From: Bradyrhizobium sp. CSA112
GTDB lineage: Bacteria; Pseudomonadota; Alphaproteobacteria; Rhizobiales; Xanthobacteraceae
DNA length: 64,000 bases
Assembly: GCF_029051645.1 (NCBI RefSeq)
Contig: NZ_JAACFS010000015.1
Span: forward strand, 95,271-159,270
Direction: 5' to 3'
The notes under the pieces were generated by a model. The model ran no database searches. It worked only from the letters and a program-made list of their open reading frames with translations, and was not told the DNA's origin. This document shows, in pieces, positions 23,669-32,842 of the stretch (its first letter is position 1; each line of letters starts with the position of its first letter). The position numbers and the translations under genes were made by a program.

Positions 23669-25696
23669 CTATGTTGTGAGCGCGGGTCGCTCTGGCGACC
23701 GCGTTCTGGCCTGCCACAGCAATACGCCGAAACCGATGATCAGGCCCGGCACATAGGTGTAGCTGATGTCGCGTCCGGTGATCCATTCGACGATTGCCTC
23801 AATCAGGCTCGGGAACACCAGCAGCAATCCGGATAGCAGAAGCAGGCCGCGCTCGACCGCTGTATTTTGTCGCAGCGCCCAGTTCTGGGCAAACGCAGCA
23901 AGCGCTAGCAGGCCCAGGCTTGTCTTGATCGTGATTTCGAGAATATCGACCCACGATCCGCCCTTGGGAATCGACATCAGCAGCCCTGCGCCCTGCGGGT
24001 CGAGCACAAATACGAACGGCACCAGAAACGCCGGCAGCGTGTATTTCCAGGACTGCAGGGTGGTCCTGTAGGGATCCCCGCCGGTGATGGCGGCCGCCGC
24101 GAACGGCGAGAGCGCCGTCGGCGGCGAAACCTCGGACAAGACGGCGTAGTAGAAGATGAACATGTGTGCGGCGTAGTCGGGCACGCCGAGCTTGATCAGC
24201 GCAGGCGCCGCGATCACCGCGCAGATGATGTAGGAGGCGGTCACCGGGACGGCGAGGCCGATGATCCAGACGATCAGCGATGTGTAGATCGCGGTCAACA
24301 ATAGACTGCCGCCGGCATAGGCGATGACAATCGACGAGAATTTGAGGCCGAGGCCCGTCAACGTCACGATGCCGACGACGATGCCGGCGCAGGCGCAGGT
24401 GGTCGCGGCATTCAGCGCGCCGATCGAGCCGTCGGCTAGCGCCCTCACCAGTTTGCTCGGCACCAGCGCGGTCTCCCGGCGCAGGAAGCTCAACGCGAAG
24501 GTCACCACAATGGCGTAGAACACCGACAGCGATGGCGAGTAGCCGATGATCATGAACGCGACGACGGCGAGCAGCGAGATGAAGTGGAAGCCGTATCGCT
24601 TCGTCATCTGGCCGAGCGACATCTCCGTCGTGATGCTCACGTTCTTGGCATGGAATTTCTTGGCGTCCAGTTCGACCATGAACAATAGCGACATGTAGTA
24701 AAGACAGGTCGGAATGGTCGCCATCCAGATCACGTCGAGATAGCTGATCTTGAGAAACTCGGCGATCAGGAACGCGGCGGCTCCCAGCACCGGCGGCGAC
24801 AGGATCGCGCCCAACCCGCCGGCTGCAAGCAATCCGCCCGCGGCGTTCCGCTCGAAGCCTGCCTTGGCCATCATCGGATAGGCCACGGTGCCGATCATGA
24901 CGGTTGTGGCGACGCCGGATCCGGAGGGGCCACCGAGCAGGAACGACGACAGCACCACGGTGCGGCCGGCACTGTTCGGCTTGCCGCCCATCAGGGCCAG
25001 TGAGAAATCGATGAAGAACTTGCCGGCGCCGGAATGCTGCAGAAACGCGCCATAGATGGTGAACAGGATGATCAGCGTTGCCGATACGTCGACGGCGACA
25101 CCGAAAATGCCCTCCAGCGTAATGAAGAGGTGACCGACGAGGCGGTCCAGGTCGTAGCCGCGATGGGTCCAGGGCGCCGGCAAATGCGGCCCAAGCATCG
25201 CATAGGCGATGAATAGTATCGATACCACCGGCATGATCGCGCCGGTGGTGCGCCGCGTCGCTTCCAGCAGCAGCACGATGAAGACAATGCCGACGATCAC
25301 GTCCCAGCGGTCAGGCGTGGTGGCACGGTCGGTGAAATCTTCACCACCCCACAGCGCATATACGATGGTCGCGACCGCAACAATGCCGGGGACGACGTCC
25401 CACCAGCGCACGCGGTTGCGAAAGCGTGTCGCCAGCGGAAACAGCAGGAAGCTCAGAACCAGCGTGAACGCGACATGAGTGTAGCGAAGTTCCTGGGTCG
25501 GAACGATGGCGTAGGCCGCGTAGAGGTGAAACAGGCTCATGACCACGGCAATCGTGGTCGAGATTCTTCCCGCCCATCCCATCAGGCGGTTAGCCGCGCC
25601 CTCTTCCGCCTCGATGTAGGCTTCCGCCTTGTGCAAGGCTTCGTCCGAAACGGCGACGACCTCGTCATTGGGCGGTGTTGTCTTGTCTGCTGCCAT
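23669..25696 (-). CDS. Fused TRAP transporter permease (4TM + 12TM, TAXI type)
   Basis: A 675-residue inner-membrane protein in which the small and large TRAP subunits are fused, as usual for TAXI systems. Many hydrophobic segments are visible. The large-subunit signatures include G-G-x-A-N-S-like text G-G-K-P-N-S-A-G, L-G-G-P-S-G-S-G-V-A-T-T, and G-A-I-L-S-P-P-V-L-G. L-S-E-V-S-P-P-T-A-L-S occurs near residue 535. It works with the TAXI receptor to import an organic substrate driven by an ion gradient. The N-terminal 40 residues are cytoplasmic and acidic. Confidence 0.95.
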   Translation of the reverse strand: MAADKTTPPNDEVVAVSDEALHKAEAYIEAEEGAANRLMGWAGRISTTIAVVMSLFHLYAAYAIVPTQELRYTHVAFTLVLSFLLFPLATRFRNRVRWWDVVPGIVAVATIVYALWGGEDFTDRATTPDRWDVIVGIVFIVLLLEATRRTTGAIMPVVSILFIAYAMLGPHLPAPWTHRGYDLDRLVGHLFITLEGIFGVAVDVSATLIILFTIYGAFLQHSGAGKFFIDFSLALMGGKPNSAGRTVVLSSFLLGGPSGSGVATTVMIGTVAYPMMAKAGFERNAAGGLLAAGGLGAILSPPVLGAAAFLIAEFLKISYLDVIWMATIPTCLYYMSLLFMVELDAKKFHAKNVSITTEMSLGQMTKRYGFHFISLLAVVAFMIIGYSPSLSVFYAIVVTFALSFLRRETALVPSKLVRALADGSIGALNAATTCACAGIVVGIVTLTGLGLKFSSIVIAYAGGSLLLTAIYTSLIVWIIGLAVPVTASYIICAVIAAPALIKLGVPDYAAHMFIFYYAVLSEVSPPTALSPFAAAAITGGDPYRTTLQSWKYTLPAFLVPFVFVLDPQGAGLLMSIPKGGSWVDILEITIKTSLGLLALAAFAQNWALRQNTAVERGLLLLSGLLLVFPSLIEAIVEWITGRDISYTYVPGLIIGFGVLLWQARTRSPERPALTT

Positions 25697-26015
25697 GCTC
25701 TCCCCGGGAGATTCGTTAACTTACGCCCGGCTTCGGCCGGCCTTTCGCGGGCGCATTCAGTCCGGTTTGGGCGACCGTGGCAAGGGGCTTTTCGGACGAT
25801 GTCCGAGCATCTTTTTTATCTATCGGACCGGTTGACCCGAGGTCCTCGTCCGTCCAATTTGCCGGCCAATTTCGCAGCCCGGATGGAGCCAACGGGTCGC
25901 GCGAATGCGCGCCCGATGACAGGCTCCGCGCAATCCGGGGACCTGCCAAACAAGATTCCCGGGTTTCGCTTCGCTTCACCCGGGCTACAAGAAAACAGAA
26001 AGGGAGAAGAAGTCG
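25697..26015. other. Divergent promoter region of the TRAP operon and an SDR gene, with repeat pieces
   Basis: About 320 bases. Includes ACGGGTCGCGCGAATGCGCG and following bases at about 25888-25930, the inverted counterpart of the inner part of the family C repeat at 17286-17403. A family H arm CCCGGGTTTCGCTTCGCTTC lies at about 25957-25985. No gene frame was supported. The end carries AAAGGGAGAAG, the ribosome binding site of the SDR gene. Confidence 0.65.
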
Positions 26016-26819
26016 ATGGAACGGCTCAAGGGCAAGACGTCGATGGTGGTGGGCGCAGGCTCGATCGGTCCGGGCTGGGGCAATGGCAAGGCGACCGCCG
26101 TGACCTTCGCGCGCGAGGGCGCGCAGGTGTTTTGCGTCGACCGCAACGCGGCTGCGGCGCAGGAGACCGTCGATATCATCACCGGCGAGGGCGGCAAGGC
26201 GACCGCCTTCACCGCCGACGTCTCGCGCGAAGCCGAGGTGGAAGCGATGGTGGCGGCGTGCCTGAAGGCCTATGGCCGCGTCGACGTGCTCGACAACAAT
26301 GTCGGCATCGCCGAGATGGGCAGCGTCGTAGAGGTAAACGAAGCGAGCTGGGATCACGTCTTCGCGGTCAATCTCAAGAGCGCCTATTTCGCCATGAAGC
26401 ACGTTATCCCTGTGATGCAGAAGCAGGGCGGCGGCTCGATCATCAATATTTCATCGATCGCCTCGATCCGCCATCTCGGGATTTCCTACGTCACCTACGG
26501 CGCCTCGAAGGCAGCGATGAACCAGATGACGCGCACGTCAGCCGTGCAGTTCGCGCGCGACCACGTCCGGGTCAACTGCATCCTGCCGGGCCTGATGAAG
26601 ACACCGATGGTCGAGCACTCCGCCGGTCTTGCGGCCAGCTATTCTGCTGGCGACGTCGAGGCGATGTGGCGCGCGCGCGACGCGCAGGTGCCGATGGGGC
26701 ACATGGGCGACGCCTGGGACGTCGCCAACGCCGCGCTGTTTCTGGCCTCCGACGAATCCCGCTACGTCACCGGGATCGAGCTGGTGGTCGACGGCGGGAT
26801 TACGGTGAAGTCGAGCTAA
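26016..26819 (+). CDS. Short-chain dehydrogenase/reductase
   Basis: This 267-residue SDR has a slightly unusual cofactor motif, V-G-A-G-S-I-G-P-G-W-G-N-G, in place of T-G-x-x-x-G-I-G. The remainder is classical: D-N-N-V-G in the N-N-A-G position, I-N-I-S-S and Y-G-A-S-K (Tyr-x3-Lys), then V-N-C-I-L-P-G and the C-terminal L-V-V-D-G-G. D-R after the second strand points to NAD(H). The inserted glycine-rich loop resembles SDRs annotated as glucose-1-dehydrogenase-like or 3-oxoacyl reductases. Substrate unknown. It is divergent from the TRAP operon, so a link to the imported compound is possible but not shown. Confidence 0.9.
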   Translation: MERLKGKTSMVVGAGSIGPGWGNGKATAVTFAREGAQVFCVDRNAAAAQETVDIITGEGGKATAFTADVSREAEVEAMVAACLKAYGRVDVLDNNVGIAEMGSVVEVNEASWDHVFAVNLKSAYFAMKHVIPVMQKQGGGSIINISSIASIRHLGISYVTYGASKAAMNQMTRTSAVQFARDHVRVNCILPGLMKTPMVEHSAGLAASYSAGDVEAMWRARDAQVPMGHMGDAWDVANAALFLASDESRYVTGIELVVDGGITVKSS

Positions 26820-26820
26820 C

Positions 26821-27588
26821 CTACTGCGCCATCGCCAGGATGCCGCCAGCGAAGGAGTGCCAGAGCGGCGTGACACTGATCGGCCAGTTCAGAAACTTGA
26901 TGGCGATCAGCGCAATGCCGCCGTAGACATAGACCGGATGCGGCCGGCCGCGCGTGCGCCAGTCGAAAACCATGGCGGCCACGAGCAGGAGATAGGCGAC
27001 GATGGCCGGCGGGATGGTCACCGGCACCGGCGGCGGGCCAAGAGGCCCGGGAGGCGCCAGGAAGGTGAGGAACCAGCGCGCGACTGCAGCGTCGAGCAGC
27101 GAGATGCTGGCGAGCAGCATCAGCCGCTTGTGCGTTTCCGGCTCGCGGACGGCCGCAATGGCAGTTGCGAAAACCACGGCAAAGAACAGAATTCCGCTGA
27201 GCGGAACAATCGCGAATGCGATTCCTTCATTGGTCAATCCCGCCGCCGCCGAGCGCTTCATCGCGTTGACCGCGACCAGGAAGCCGATAATCGTCATCGC
27301 CGTTGCCAGGGAGACGCCGATCATGCCGATGGTGCGGTGCCGGGCGACTTTGCCTGACGCGGCAAGCCAGCTCTGGAATACGAAGTAAAGCGACCAGGCA
27401 AAAAACAACAGGCCGTGAAAGTGTACGATCGGCGAAGCCGAGAACGATCGCTTCGCCAGCGGCAGCCAGTAGGTCGGCGCGAAGCCGAGAAAGGCGACGG
27501 CCATGCAGGCCAGGGCCATGTAGAAGTAGAAATATCCTGATTGGGATTGCGCGATGATGCGCGGATTCAGGTCGGTCAATGTGGTCAT
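26821..27588 (-). CDS. Multi-span membrane protein of unknown function (255 aa)
   Basis: From M-T-T-L-T-D-L-N at 27588 the protein has seven or so hydrophobic segments. H-F-H-G-L-L-F-F-A-W-S-L-Y, K-V-A-R-H-R-T-I-G and H-K-R-L-M-L-L-A-S-I-S-L resemble membrane proteins of the DUF2306/cytochrome-b561-like kind, where His residues may bind heme; this is only an impression. The longer upstream frame is Arg-rich and rejected. It ends two bases after the SDR gene on the opposite strand. Confidence 0.8.
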   Translation of the reverse strand: MTTLTDLNPRIIAQSQSGYFYFYMALACMAVAFLGFAPTYWLPLAKRSFSASPIVHFHGLLFFAWSLYFVFQSWLAASGKVARHRTIGMIGVSLATAMTIIGFLVAVNAMKRSAAAGLTNEGIAFAIVPLSGILFFAVVFATAIAAVREPETHKRLMLLASISLLDAAVARWFLTFLAPPGPLGPPPVPVTIPPAIVAYLLLVAAMVFDWRTRGRPHPVYVYGGIALIAIKFLNWPISVTPLWHSFAGGILAMAQ

Positions 27589-27800
27589 GGTTGTTGAGTC
27601 CGCGAGAACTGCAAAAGGTTCACAGCAGATTTTCTCACGGATTGTATTCTTCCGTCTGTGAAGAGAATTACGTTTCCCGCGGGTCACGTTTCGGCCAAAA
27701 TCTGTTCTTGTGCGAACGGGAAATTTGCAGGCTGCTTGTCGAAAACGCAGGTCGCTTGCTAGGATCGCGCCGCAATCGACAGCGCTTTCCGGATCAATTG

Positions 27801-28565
27801 ATGCGAGGCTATCCCGATATCCGCAACCTGGTCGCGGCCTCTCTGCTGTGGATCGCGCTTGCACATGATGCGTCGGCGACCGGCGCCGAGCCGGTCAAGG
27901 ATCTGAAGATCGACCCGGCGCAGTGCCTTGCTGCCGCCACCGCGCAGGACGACGCCAAGACGCTCAGCACGTGCGGCGCGCTGATCGACAATGCAAAGAC
28001 CGAAAAGGCCGATCGCATCAAGGCGCTGATCGCGCGCGCCACCGCCTATGAACGCAAGGATATGATCGACCGCGCGGTCGCCGACTATGACGGCGTGTTG
28101 CGGCTCGATCCCGCGCACGCCGATGTTCACAACGCGCGCGGCGAACTCTGGCGCAGGAAGGGCGATCTGCCCAAGGCGGTGGCCGATTTTGCCGCGGCGA
28201 TCAAGCTGAACCCGGATCACGTCACAGCCAGAGCCAACCACCGGGCGGTGGCGCAGGAAGCAGAGCGGCAGGGCGCGCTGAAGGCAGTCGCCGGCAAGCC
28301 GAGCTTCAATTGCGCGACCGCCCGCCGCAAGGTGGAGAAGGCGATCTGCGCCAATCCCGAACTCGCCGATCTCGATCGCGAAGTCCAGGGGGCGTATGAG
28401 AGGGCGGCCGCCGCGAAGATGACCCCGCAGCAGGCGCGCACATTGCGGCGGGAGCAGCAGGAATACCTTGCCCGGCGCAATGCGGAATACGGCCAGCCCG
28501 ACTACGATCTGAAAAAGGCGATGCGCGACCGCCTGCAAAAGATCAACGGAATCGTCGGCTACTAG
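27801..28565 (+). CDS. Exported TPR protein with a C-terminal LprI-like domain
   Basis: The product is 254 residues from M-R-G-Y-P-D-I with a signal peptide ending A-S-A-T. Two or three TPR units cover about residues 60-155 (A-D-Y-D-G-V-L-R-L-D-P-A-H-A-D and I-K-L-N-P-D-H). Then comes F-N-C-A-T-A-R-R-K-V-E-K-A-I-C-A-N-P-E-L-A-D-L-D, the pattern of LprI/DUF1311 lysozyme-inhibitor-like domains with two cysteines, followed by a Gln/Arg-rich helix. A periplasmic protein-binding or lysozyme-inhibiting role is inferred. It overlaps the convergent gene at 28562 by four bases. Confidence 0.85.
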   Translation: MRGYPDIRNLVAASLLWIALAHDASATGAEPVKDLKIDPAQCLAAATAQDDAKTLSTCGALIDNAKTEKADRIKALIARATAYERKDMIDRAVADYDGVLRLDPAHADVHNARGELWRRKGDLPKAVADFAAAIKLNPDHVTARANHRAVAQEAERQGALKAVAGKPSFNCATARRKVEKAICANPELADLDREVQGAYERAAAAKMTPQQARTLRREQQEYLARRNAEYGQPDYDLKKAMRDRLQKINGIVGY

Positions 28566-29625
28566 TGCTGCTGCCGGCATTTAGCCTGAATTGATCCTGG
28601 TGATGAGCCGGCGATTCGAACGTTTTCTGCGGCATCGTCGCGCCGAGCGACGATCTCGATCGATCCTCGGAGGAAACGGTTGAATTCGGCAATCCGCCCG
28701 GCCGGCAAGTCCCACGGCCCGCCGCGCTGCGAAGTCCAGAAATTCATGAAGTCGCGACCAAGCATGTTGAAGCGCGCGACAGCAACGCTTTCGGGATCTC
28801 CAAGCATGGCGGCGTATTGATCAGCTTCGTTCTCCCAGTCGTGCATCATGATGGTCAGCGTCGGACCATAAATGGGCGGCAATGCACGGAACCCGGCGGC
28901 TTCGATCCATGCCAGACCGGCCGCGGTCACCATGCAGCAGCATGATAGGCCACCGAAGCCGCCGCCTGTTATGCCTCTCGTGATCCACCAATCGTTCTGC
29001 CAATCTTCATAGCCGAACAGCATGCCCTCGAGCCGTTCGAAGTATTCATTCCAGCCGCCGGATTTGCCTGAGGCGTCCCAGATCAGTTTGCTCGCCCGGA
29101 TTCGCCATTCTTCGCCCTTCGGCGTGTAGTAGACGATCCGTTGTCCAAGGTAAGTCTGACCATGGGACGTCCGAACCGGCTGATCGAACGGTTTATTGAC
29201 TTCCTCGCTGTGAAGCACGCCCTTGGTCACCCAATGCTCAAACCGGTCCTCGCCCTCGAATGCCATCGGCGGATACAGACCCGACATGCGCGCCAGTTTC
29301 TTTCGGCCCTCCAGCAGCAGCGGCAGTTCGTACTCTGTGTGGGTCAGGTATGGCGTCCGATCGGATGACCGCCATCGGAACAGGCGGATCTCCAGATCTT
29401 TGGAATCCAATTGCGCTGCATCGAAGCTCACATTGAATGTCGCTACGATGGCTGCGAGCTCTTCATCATCCAGAAAGTAAGTTTTTCCAGCTCAGGGTCG
29501 TCGTCGGCCACTCCAGCCAGAATTGCGCGGAGCGCTTCCGGATCGTCGACAGGAAGCATCGCCTGCAGAACGGGACACCATTGCTCAAGGTCGAATGCTT
29601 CTATCAGGAAGTGGGACTGCGGCAT
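28562..29625 (-). pseudogene. Frameshifted gene of unknown family
   Basis: Two frames join to one protein of about 354 residues. The first part starts M-P-Q-S-H-F-L-I-E-A-F-D-L-E-Q-W at 29625 and ends too early at 29443. The second runs from the same region, in another frame, to 28562, reading F-L-D-D-E-E-L-A-A-I at its entrance. Adding one A to a five-A run (five T on the plus strand, 29482-29486) restores a single frame. The larger part has T-H-T-E-Y-E-L-P-L-L-L-E-G-R and a Trp-rich stretch but no known motif. A truncated second protein could be made from a GTG at 29431. A sequencing error is also possible. Confidence 0.75.
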
Positions 29626-29879
29626 GGGATTCCCTGTGAACTGCCCATCGATGAAGCCAGTTGTACCACCTAAGGGTGCTGGCACTTGTCAGCTTCGCGA
29701 AAGGCTACAAAAACGCTTTCATCATCGTTAAATTTCGGCAACCGGACCCGTGTTGACCGAACGCGATAAGGCTCCCCCTGGGCAGAAAATCCCTTCTTTT
29801 TTCTTGATCCAGATTAAGGTGGGCGTATCCCGGAACGGGAAGAACCGTGGCCGGTCACAAATGCACGGGAAGCGACGCC

Positions 29880-31790
29880 ATGAACGTTCAGAACAACAGC
29901 CGCTATCACGAGGTCCATGCCCGGTCGCTGGCCGATCCGGACGGGTTCTGGGCCGAGGCCGCGCGCGAGATCGAATGGATCGAGCCGGCTAAAAAGATCT
30001 TCGATCCCTCGATGGACGCGTATGGCCGCTGGTTCGCCGGCGCCGTGGTCAACACCTGCTACAACGCGCTCGATCGCCATGTCGCGGGCGGACGCGCCGA
30101 CCAGGTGGCGCTGATCCACGATTCGCCGCTGACAAATTCCATCTCGAAATTCACCTATGCCGAGATGCTGAAGGAGGTGCAGACGCTCGCCGCCGTCATG
30201 CAGAACCTTGGTGTCACAAAAGGCGATCGCGTTATCATCTATATGCCGCTAGTGCCGGAAGCGGTGTTTGCGATGCTGGCTTGTGCGCGGATCGGAGCCG
30301 TGCATTCGGTTGTGTTTGGCGGCTTCGCGGCGAAAGAGCTCGCCAGCCGCATAGACGATGCCAAGCCGAAACTGATCTTCTCGGCGAGTTGTGGAATCGA
30401 GCCAGGCCGCATCGTGCAATACAAGCCGTTGCTTGATGAGGCGATCCGGCTCGCCAGCGCGAAGCCGCAGTGTTGCATTATTCTGCAGCGGCCGCAGCAC
30501 ACTTGCGAGTTGCCGATCGGTCGCGATCTCGACTGGGCAATCGAGCGCAGTGCGGCGCTTGAGGCGGGAGCGACCGCGCCCTGCGTACCCGTGCTCGCCA
30601 CCGATCCGCTCTATATTCTCTACACGTCGGGCACCACGGGAATTCCGAAGGGCGTCGTGCGCGACAATGGCGGGCATCTGGTCGCGCTGAAATGGTCGAT
30701 GTTCAATCTCTACGGCGTCAAGCCGGGCGAGGTCTGGTGGTGCGGCTCCGACATCGGGTGGGTCGTCGGCCACAGCTACATCGTATACGGCCCGCTGATC
30801 CATGGCGCCACCTCGATCATGTACGAGGGCAAACCGATCGGAACGCCCGACGCCGGCGCGTTCTGGCGTGTCATTTCCGAGCACAAGGCAGTTGCGCTGT
30901 TCACCGCGCCGACCGCCTTCCGCGCTATCCGGAAGGAGGATCCCGACGGCGCGTTCATCCGCAAATGCGATCTGTCGAAATTCCGCACGCTGTTTCTGGC
31001 CGGCGAGCGCGCCGATCCGCCGACCGTGGAATGGGCGGAAGCGCAGTTGAAGGTGCCGGTCATCGATCACTGGTGGCAGACCGAAACCGGCTGGTGCATC
31101 GCCGGCAATCCGATGGGCCTCGGCATGCTGCCGGTCAAGCACGGCTCGCCGACGGTGCCGATGCCGGGCTATCAGGTCGACGTGGTGGACGAGGCCTCCA
31201 AGCCGGTGCCCGCGGGCACCATGGGCTCGATCGTGATCAAGCTGCCGATGCCGCCCGGCTGCCTGCCGACGCTGTGGCAGCAGGATGAGCGCTTCAGGGA
31301 AGCCTACCTCACGGAGTTTCCCGGCTACTACAAGACCTCGGACGCCGGCTACAAGGACGAGGACGGCTATGTCTGGGTGATGGGCCGTACCGACGACATC
31401 ATCAATGTCGCCGGCCACCGGCTCTCCACCGGCGGCATGGAGGAAATTCTGGCTTCCCATCCCGACGTCGCCGAATGCGCGGTACTCGGCATTAAGGACG
31501 CGATCAAGGGCGAGGTGCCCTGCGGCTTCCTGGTGCTGAAGGCCGGCGTCTCGCGCGCGCCTGCCGAGATCGAAAAGGAAATCGTGGCGCTGGTGCGCGA
31601 CAAGCTCGGCCCCGTCGCGGCCTTCAAGCTCGCGATCACGGTCGGGCGATTACCGAAAACGCGCTCGGGAAAAATCCTGCGCGGCACCATCAAGAAGATC
31701 GCCGACGGCGAGAGCTGGACCATGCCGGCCACCATCGAGGACCCCAAGGTGTTAGAGGAAATCCGCGACGCGCTGAAGGGCAGGGTGTAG
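29880..31790 (+). CDS. prpE: Propionyl-CoA synthetase (AMP-forming)
   Basis: The product is 636 residues from the M-N-V-Q-N-N-S-R-Y start. It carries the acyl-adenylate motif Y-T-S-G-T-T-G-I-P-K-G-V-V-R-D-N-G-G-H; the R-D-N-G-G-H ending is characteristic of propionate-activating PrpE rather than acetyl-CoA synthetase. W-W-Q-T-E-T-G-W, the D of D-I-I-N-V-A-G-H-R-L-S-T-G and the catalytic Lys in P-K-T-R-S-G-K-I-L-R are present. It activates propionate to propionyl-CoA in the cytosol. No other prp genes are adjacent, so the methylcitrate or methylmalonyl pathway genes must be elsewhere. Confidence 0.93.
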   Translation: MNVQNNSRYHEVHARSLADPDGFWAEAAREIEWIEPAKKIFDPSMDAYGRWFAGAVVNTCYNALDRHVAGGRADQVALIHDSPLTNSISKFTYAEMLKEVQTLAAVMQNLGVTKGDRVIIYMPLVPEAVFAMLACARIGAVHSVVFGGFAAKELASRIDDAKPKLIFSASCGIEPGRIVQYKPLLDEAIRLASAKPQCCIILQRPQHTCELPIGRDLDWAIERSAALEAGATAPCVPVLATDPLYILYTSGTTGIPKGVVRDNGGHLVALKWSMFNLYGVKPGEVWWCGSDIGWVVGHSYIVYGPLIHGATSIMYEGKPIGTPDAGAFWRVISEHKAVALFTAPTAFRAIRKEDPDGAFIRKCDLSKFRTLFLAGERADPPTVEWAEAQLKVPVIDHWWQTETGWCIAGNPMGLGMLPVKHGSPTVPMPGYQVDVVDEASKPVPAGTMGSIVIKLPMPPGCLPTLWQQDERFREAYLTEFPGYYKTSDAGYKDEDGYVWVMGRTDDIINVAGHRLSTGGMEEILASHPDVAECAVLGIKDAIKGEVPCGFLVLKAGVSRAPAEIEKEIVALVRDKLGPVAAFKLAITVGRLPKTRSGKILRGTIKKIADGESWTMPATIEDPKVLEEIRDALKGRV

Positions 31791-31800
31791 GCGACTAGCT

Positions 31801-31882
31801 GTCATTCCGGGGCGATGCGAAGCATCGAACCCGGAATCTCGAGATTCCGGGTCTGGTGCTTGCGCACCATCCCGGAATGACG
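31801..31882. repeat. Palindromic intergenic repeat, family A (copy 3)
   Basis: It runs from GTCATTCCGGGGCGATGCG to CCCGGAATGACGG with the centre CCGGAATCTCGAGATTCCGG. It starts 10 bases after the prpE stop and is followed directly by a family F repeat. Confidence 0.88.
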
Positions 31883-31888
31883 GTTCCT

Positions 31889-31980
31889 CGTCATGCCCGG
31901 GCTTGACCCGGGCATCCATCGCCTTCAAAGAGGCCGCCATCTTTTCGATGGATTGCCGGGTCAAGCCCGGCAATGACGAG
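31889..31980. repeat. Palindromic intergenic repeat, family F (CGTCATGCCCGGGCTTGAC type)
   Basis: The arms CGTCATGCCCGGGCTTGACC and GGTCAAGCCCGGCAATGACG face each other across about 50 bases. This element abuts the family A copy, forming a compound repeat between prpE and a small lipoprotein gene. Confidence 0.8.
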
Positions 31981-32003
31981 ATAGGAAAACAGGAGCCTTC
32001 CGC

Positions 32004-32273
32004 ATGCAGTCTGGACCCGCAAGGCACTTCATCGCCCTCCTGCTCGCAGCGCCGCTTCTCACCGGCTGCCTTGAGCGCGGCCAGCCGACCATGGCCGACA
32101 CCAGCGCGGACGACGACGCTTTTTGCCGCTCCAACAATGTTGCGGCAGGCTCGAATGATTATGTTAATTGCCGCAAGAACCGCGACGTGCAGCGCGGCAA
32201 TGCCAACGCGCGCGCCGATCGCGCCCAGCGCAATCTCGCGGAGCACATGCTGAACAATCCGACCAGGCCATGA
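32004..32273 (+). CDS. Small lipoprotein of unknown function (89 aa)
   Basis: It has a signal peptide with a lipobox, L-T-G-C at residues 19-22 (A-A-P-L-L-T-G-C), so the mature protein begins at Cys22 and is lipid-anchored. The rest is hydrophilic with C-R-S-N-N and N-C-R-K-N-R-D-V-Q, giving two more cysteines. No family recognised. It precedes the DUF6494-like gene by 13 bases on the same strand. Confidence 0.78.
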   Translation: MQSGPARHFIALLLAAPLLTGCLERGQPTMADTSADDDAFCRSNNVAAGSNDYVNCRKNRDVQRGNANARADRAQRNLAEHMLNNPTRP

Positions 32274-32286
32274 TCAGGAGGCCCTC

Positions 32287-32493
32287 ATGAACGAAGACGT
32301 CTTCAACGCCAGCCTGCGCAAATTCCTCAAGAAGGTCGGCATCACCTCGCAGCGCGAGATCGAAAAGGCCGTGCGCGACGCCATCGAGGCCGGCAAGCTG
32401 AAGGGTCACGAGAAGCTGCCCGCCAAAATGGTTCTGACCATCGGCGGCGTCAGCCTCTCGCATGAGATCGACGACGAGATCGAATTGGGTTGA
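32287..32493 (+). CDS. DUF6494-like small protein (68 aa)
   Basis: A 68-residue protein starts M-N-E-D-V-F-N-A-S-L-R-K-F-L-K-K-V-G-I-T-S-Q-R and ends I-D-D-E-I-E-L-G. This looks like the small family I remember as DUF6494, found in many proteobacteria without a known role. AGGAGGCCCTC precedes the ATG. It follows the lipoprotein gene closely, so the two are probably cotranscribed. Confidence 0.85.
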   Translation: MNEDVFNASLRKFLKKVGITSQREIEKAVRDAIEAGKLKGHEKLPAKMVLTIGGVSLSHEIDDEIELG

Positions 32494-32500
32494 GGAAGTC

Positions 32501-32640
32501 TCTTCCCCTCTCCCCTTGTGGGAGAGGGTGGCGCCGAACGAAGTTCGGCGACGGGTGAGGGGTTCTCTCCGCGGATGGAAAACCCCTCATCCGGCACGGA
32601 CTTCGTCCGCGCCACCTTCTCCCACAAGGGGAGAAGGAAG
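32501..32640. repeat. Palindromic intergenic repeat, family B (copy 3)
   Basis: The arms CTCTCCCCTTGTGGGAGAGG and CCTTCTCCCACAAGGGGAGA enclose the usual inner GGTGAGGGGTTCTCTCCGCG / AACCCCTCATCC pair. It touches the phnA remnant on its right side. Confidence 0.88.
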
Positions 32641-32657
32641 AAGCGAGCGCCTTGCGA

Positions 32658-32835
32658 ATGATCAAGGATTTGAAGCTGAAGGCTCGTCCACCGGCTCAAG
32701 CGCGGCACCCTGATCAAGAACATCCACCTTACGGACGATCCCGACGAGATCGAAGGCCGCACCGACAAGGTGAAAGGCCTGGTGCTGCGAACTGAGTTCT
32801 TGAAGAAGGCGTCCATCTTCGAATCGATGCTATAA
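32658..32835 (+). pseudogene. Remnant of a phnA/yjdM-like gene (C-terminal part, frameshifted)
   Basis: The text V/M-I-K-D-L-K-L-K, then after two small shifts L-K-R-G-T-L-I-K-N-I-H-L-T-D-D-P-D-E-I, and finally V-K-G-L-V-L-R-T-E-F-L-K-K-A, matches the C-terminal domain of PhnA/YjdM proteins. The N-terminal zinc-ribbon half is missing; its place is taken by a family B repeat. At least one frame change lies near 32680-32700. The remnant is not expected to make a working protein. Confidence 0.75.
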
Positions 32836-32842
32836 CGGCGGC

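Noticed and set aside
30249..31460. Minus-strand frame of about 400 codons opposite prpE
   Set aside because: Arg/His-rich shadow of a complete PrpE gene.
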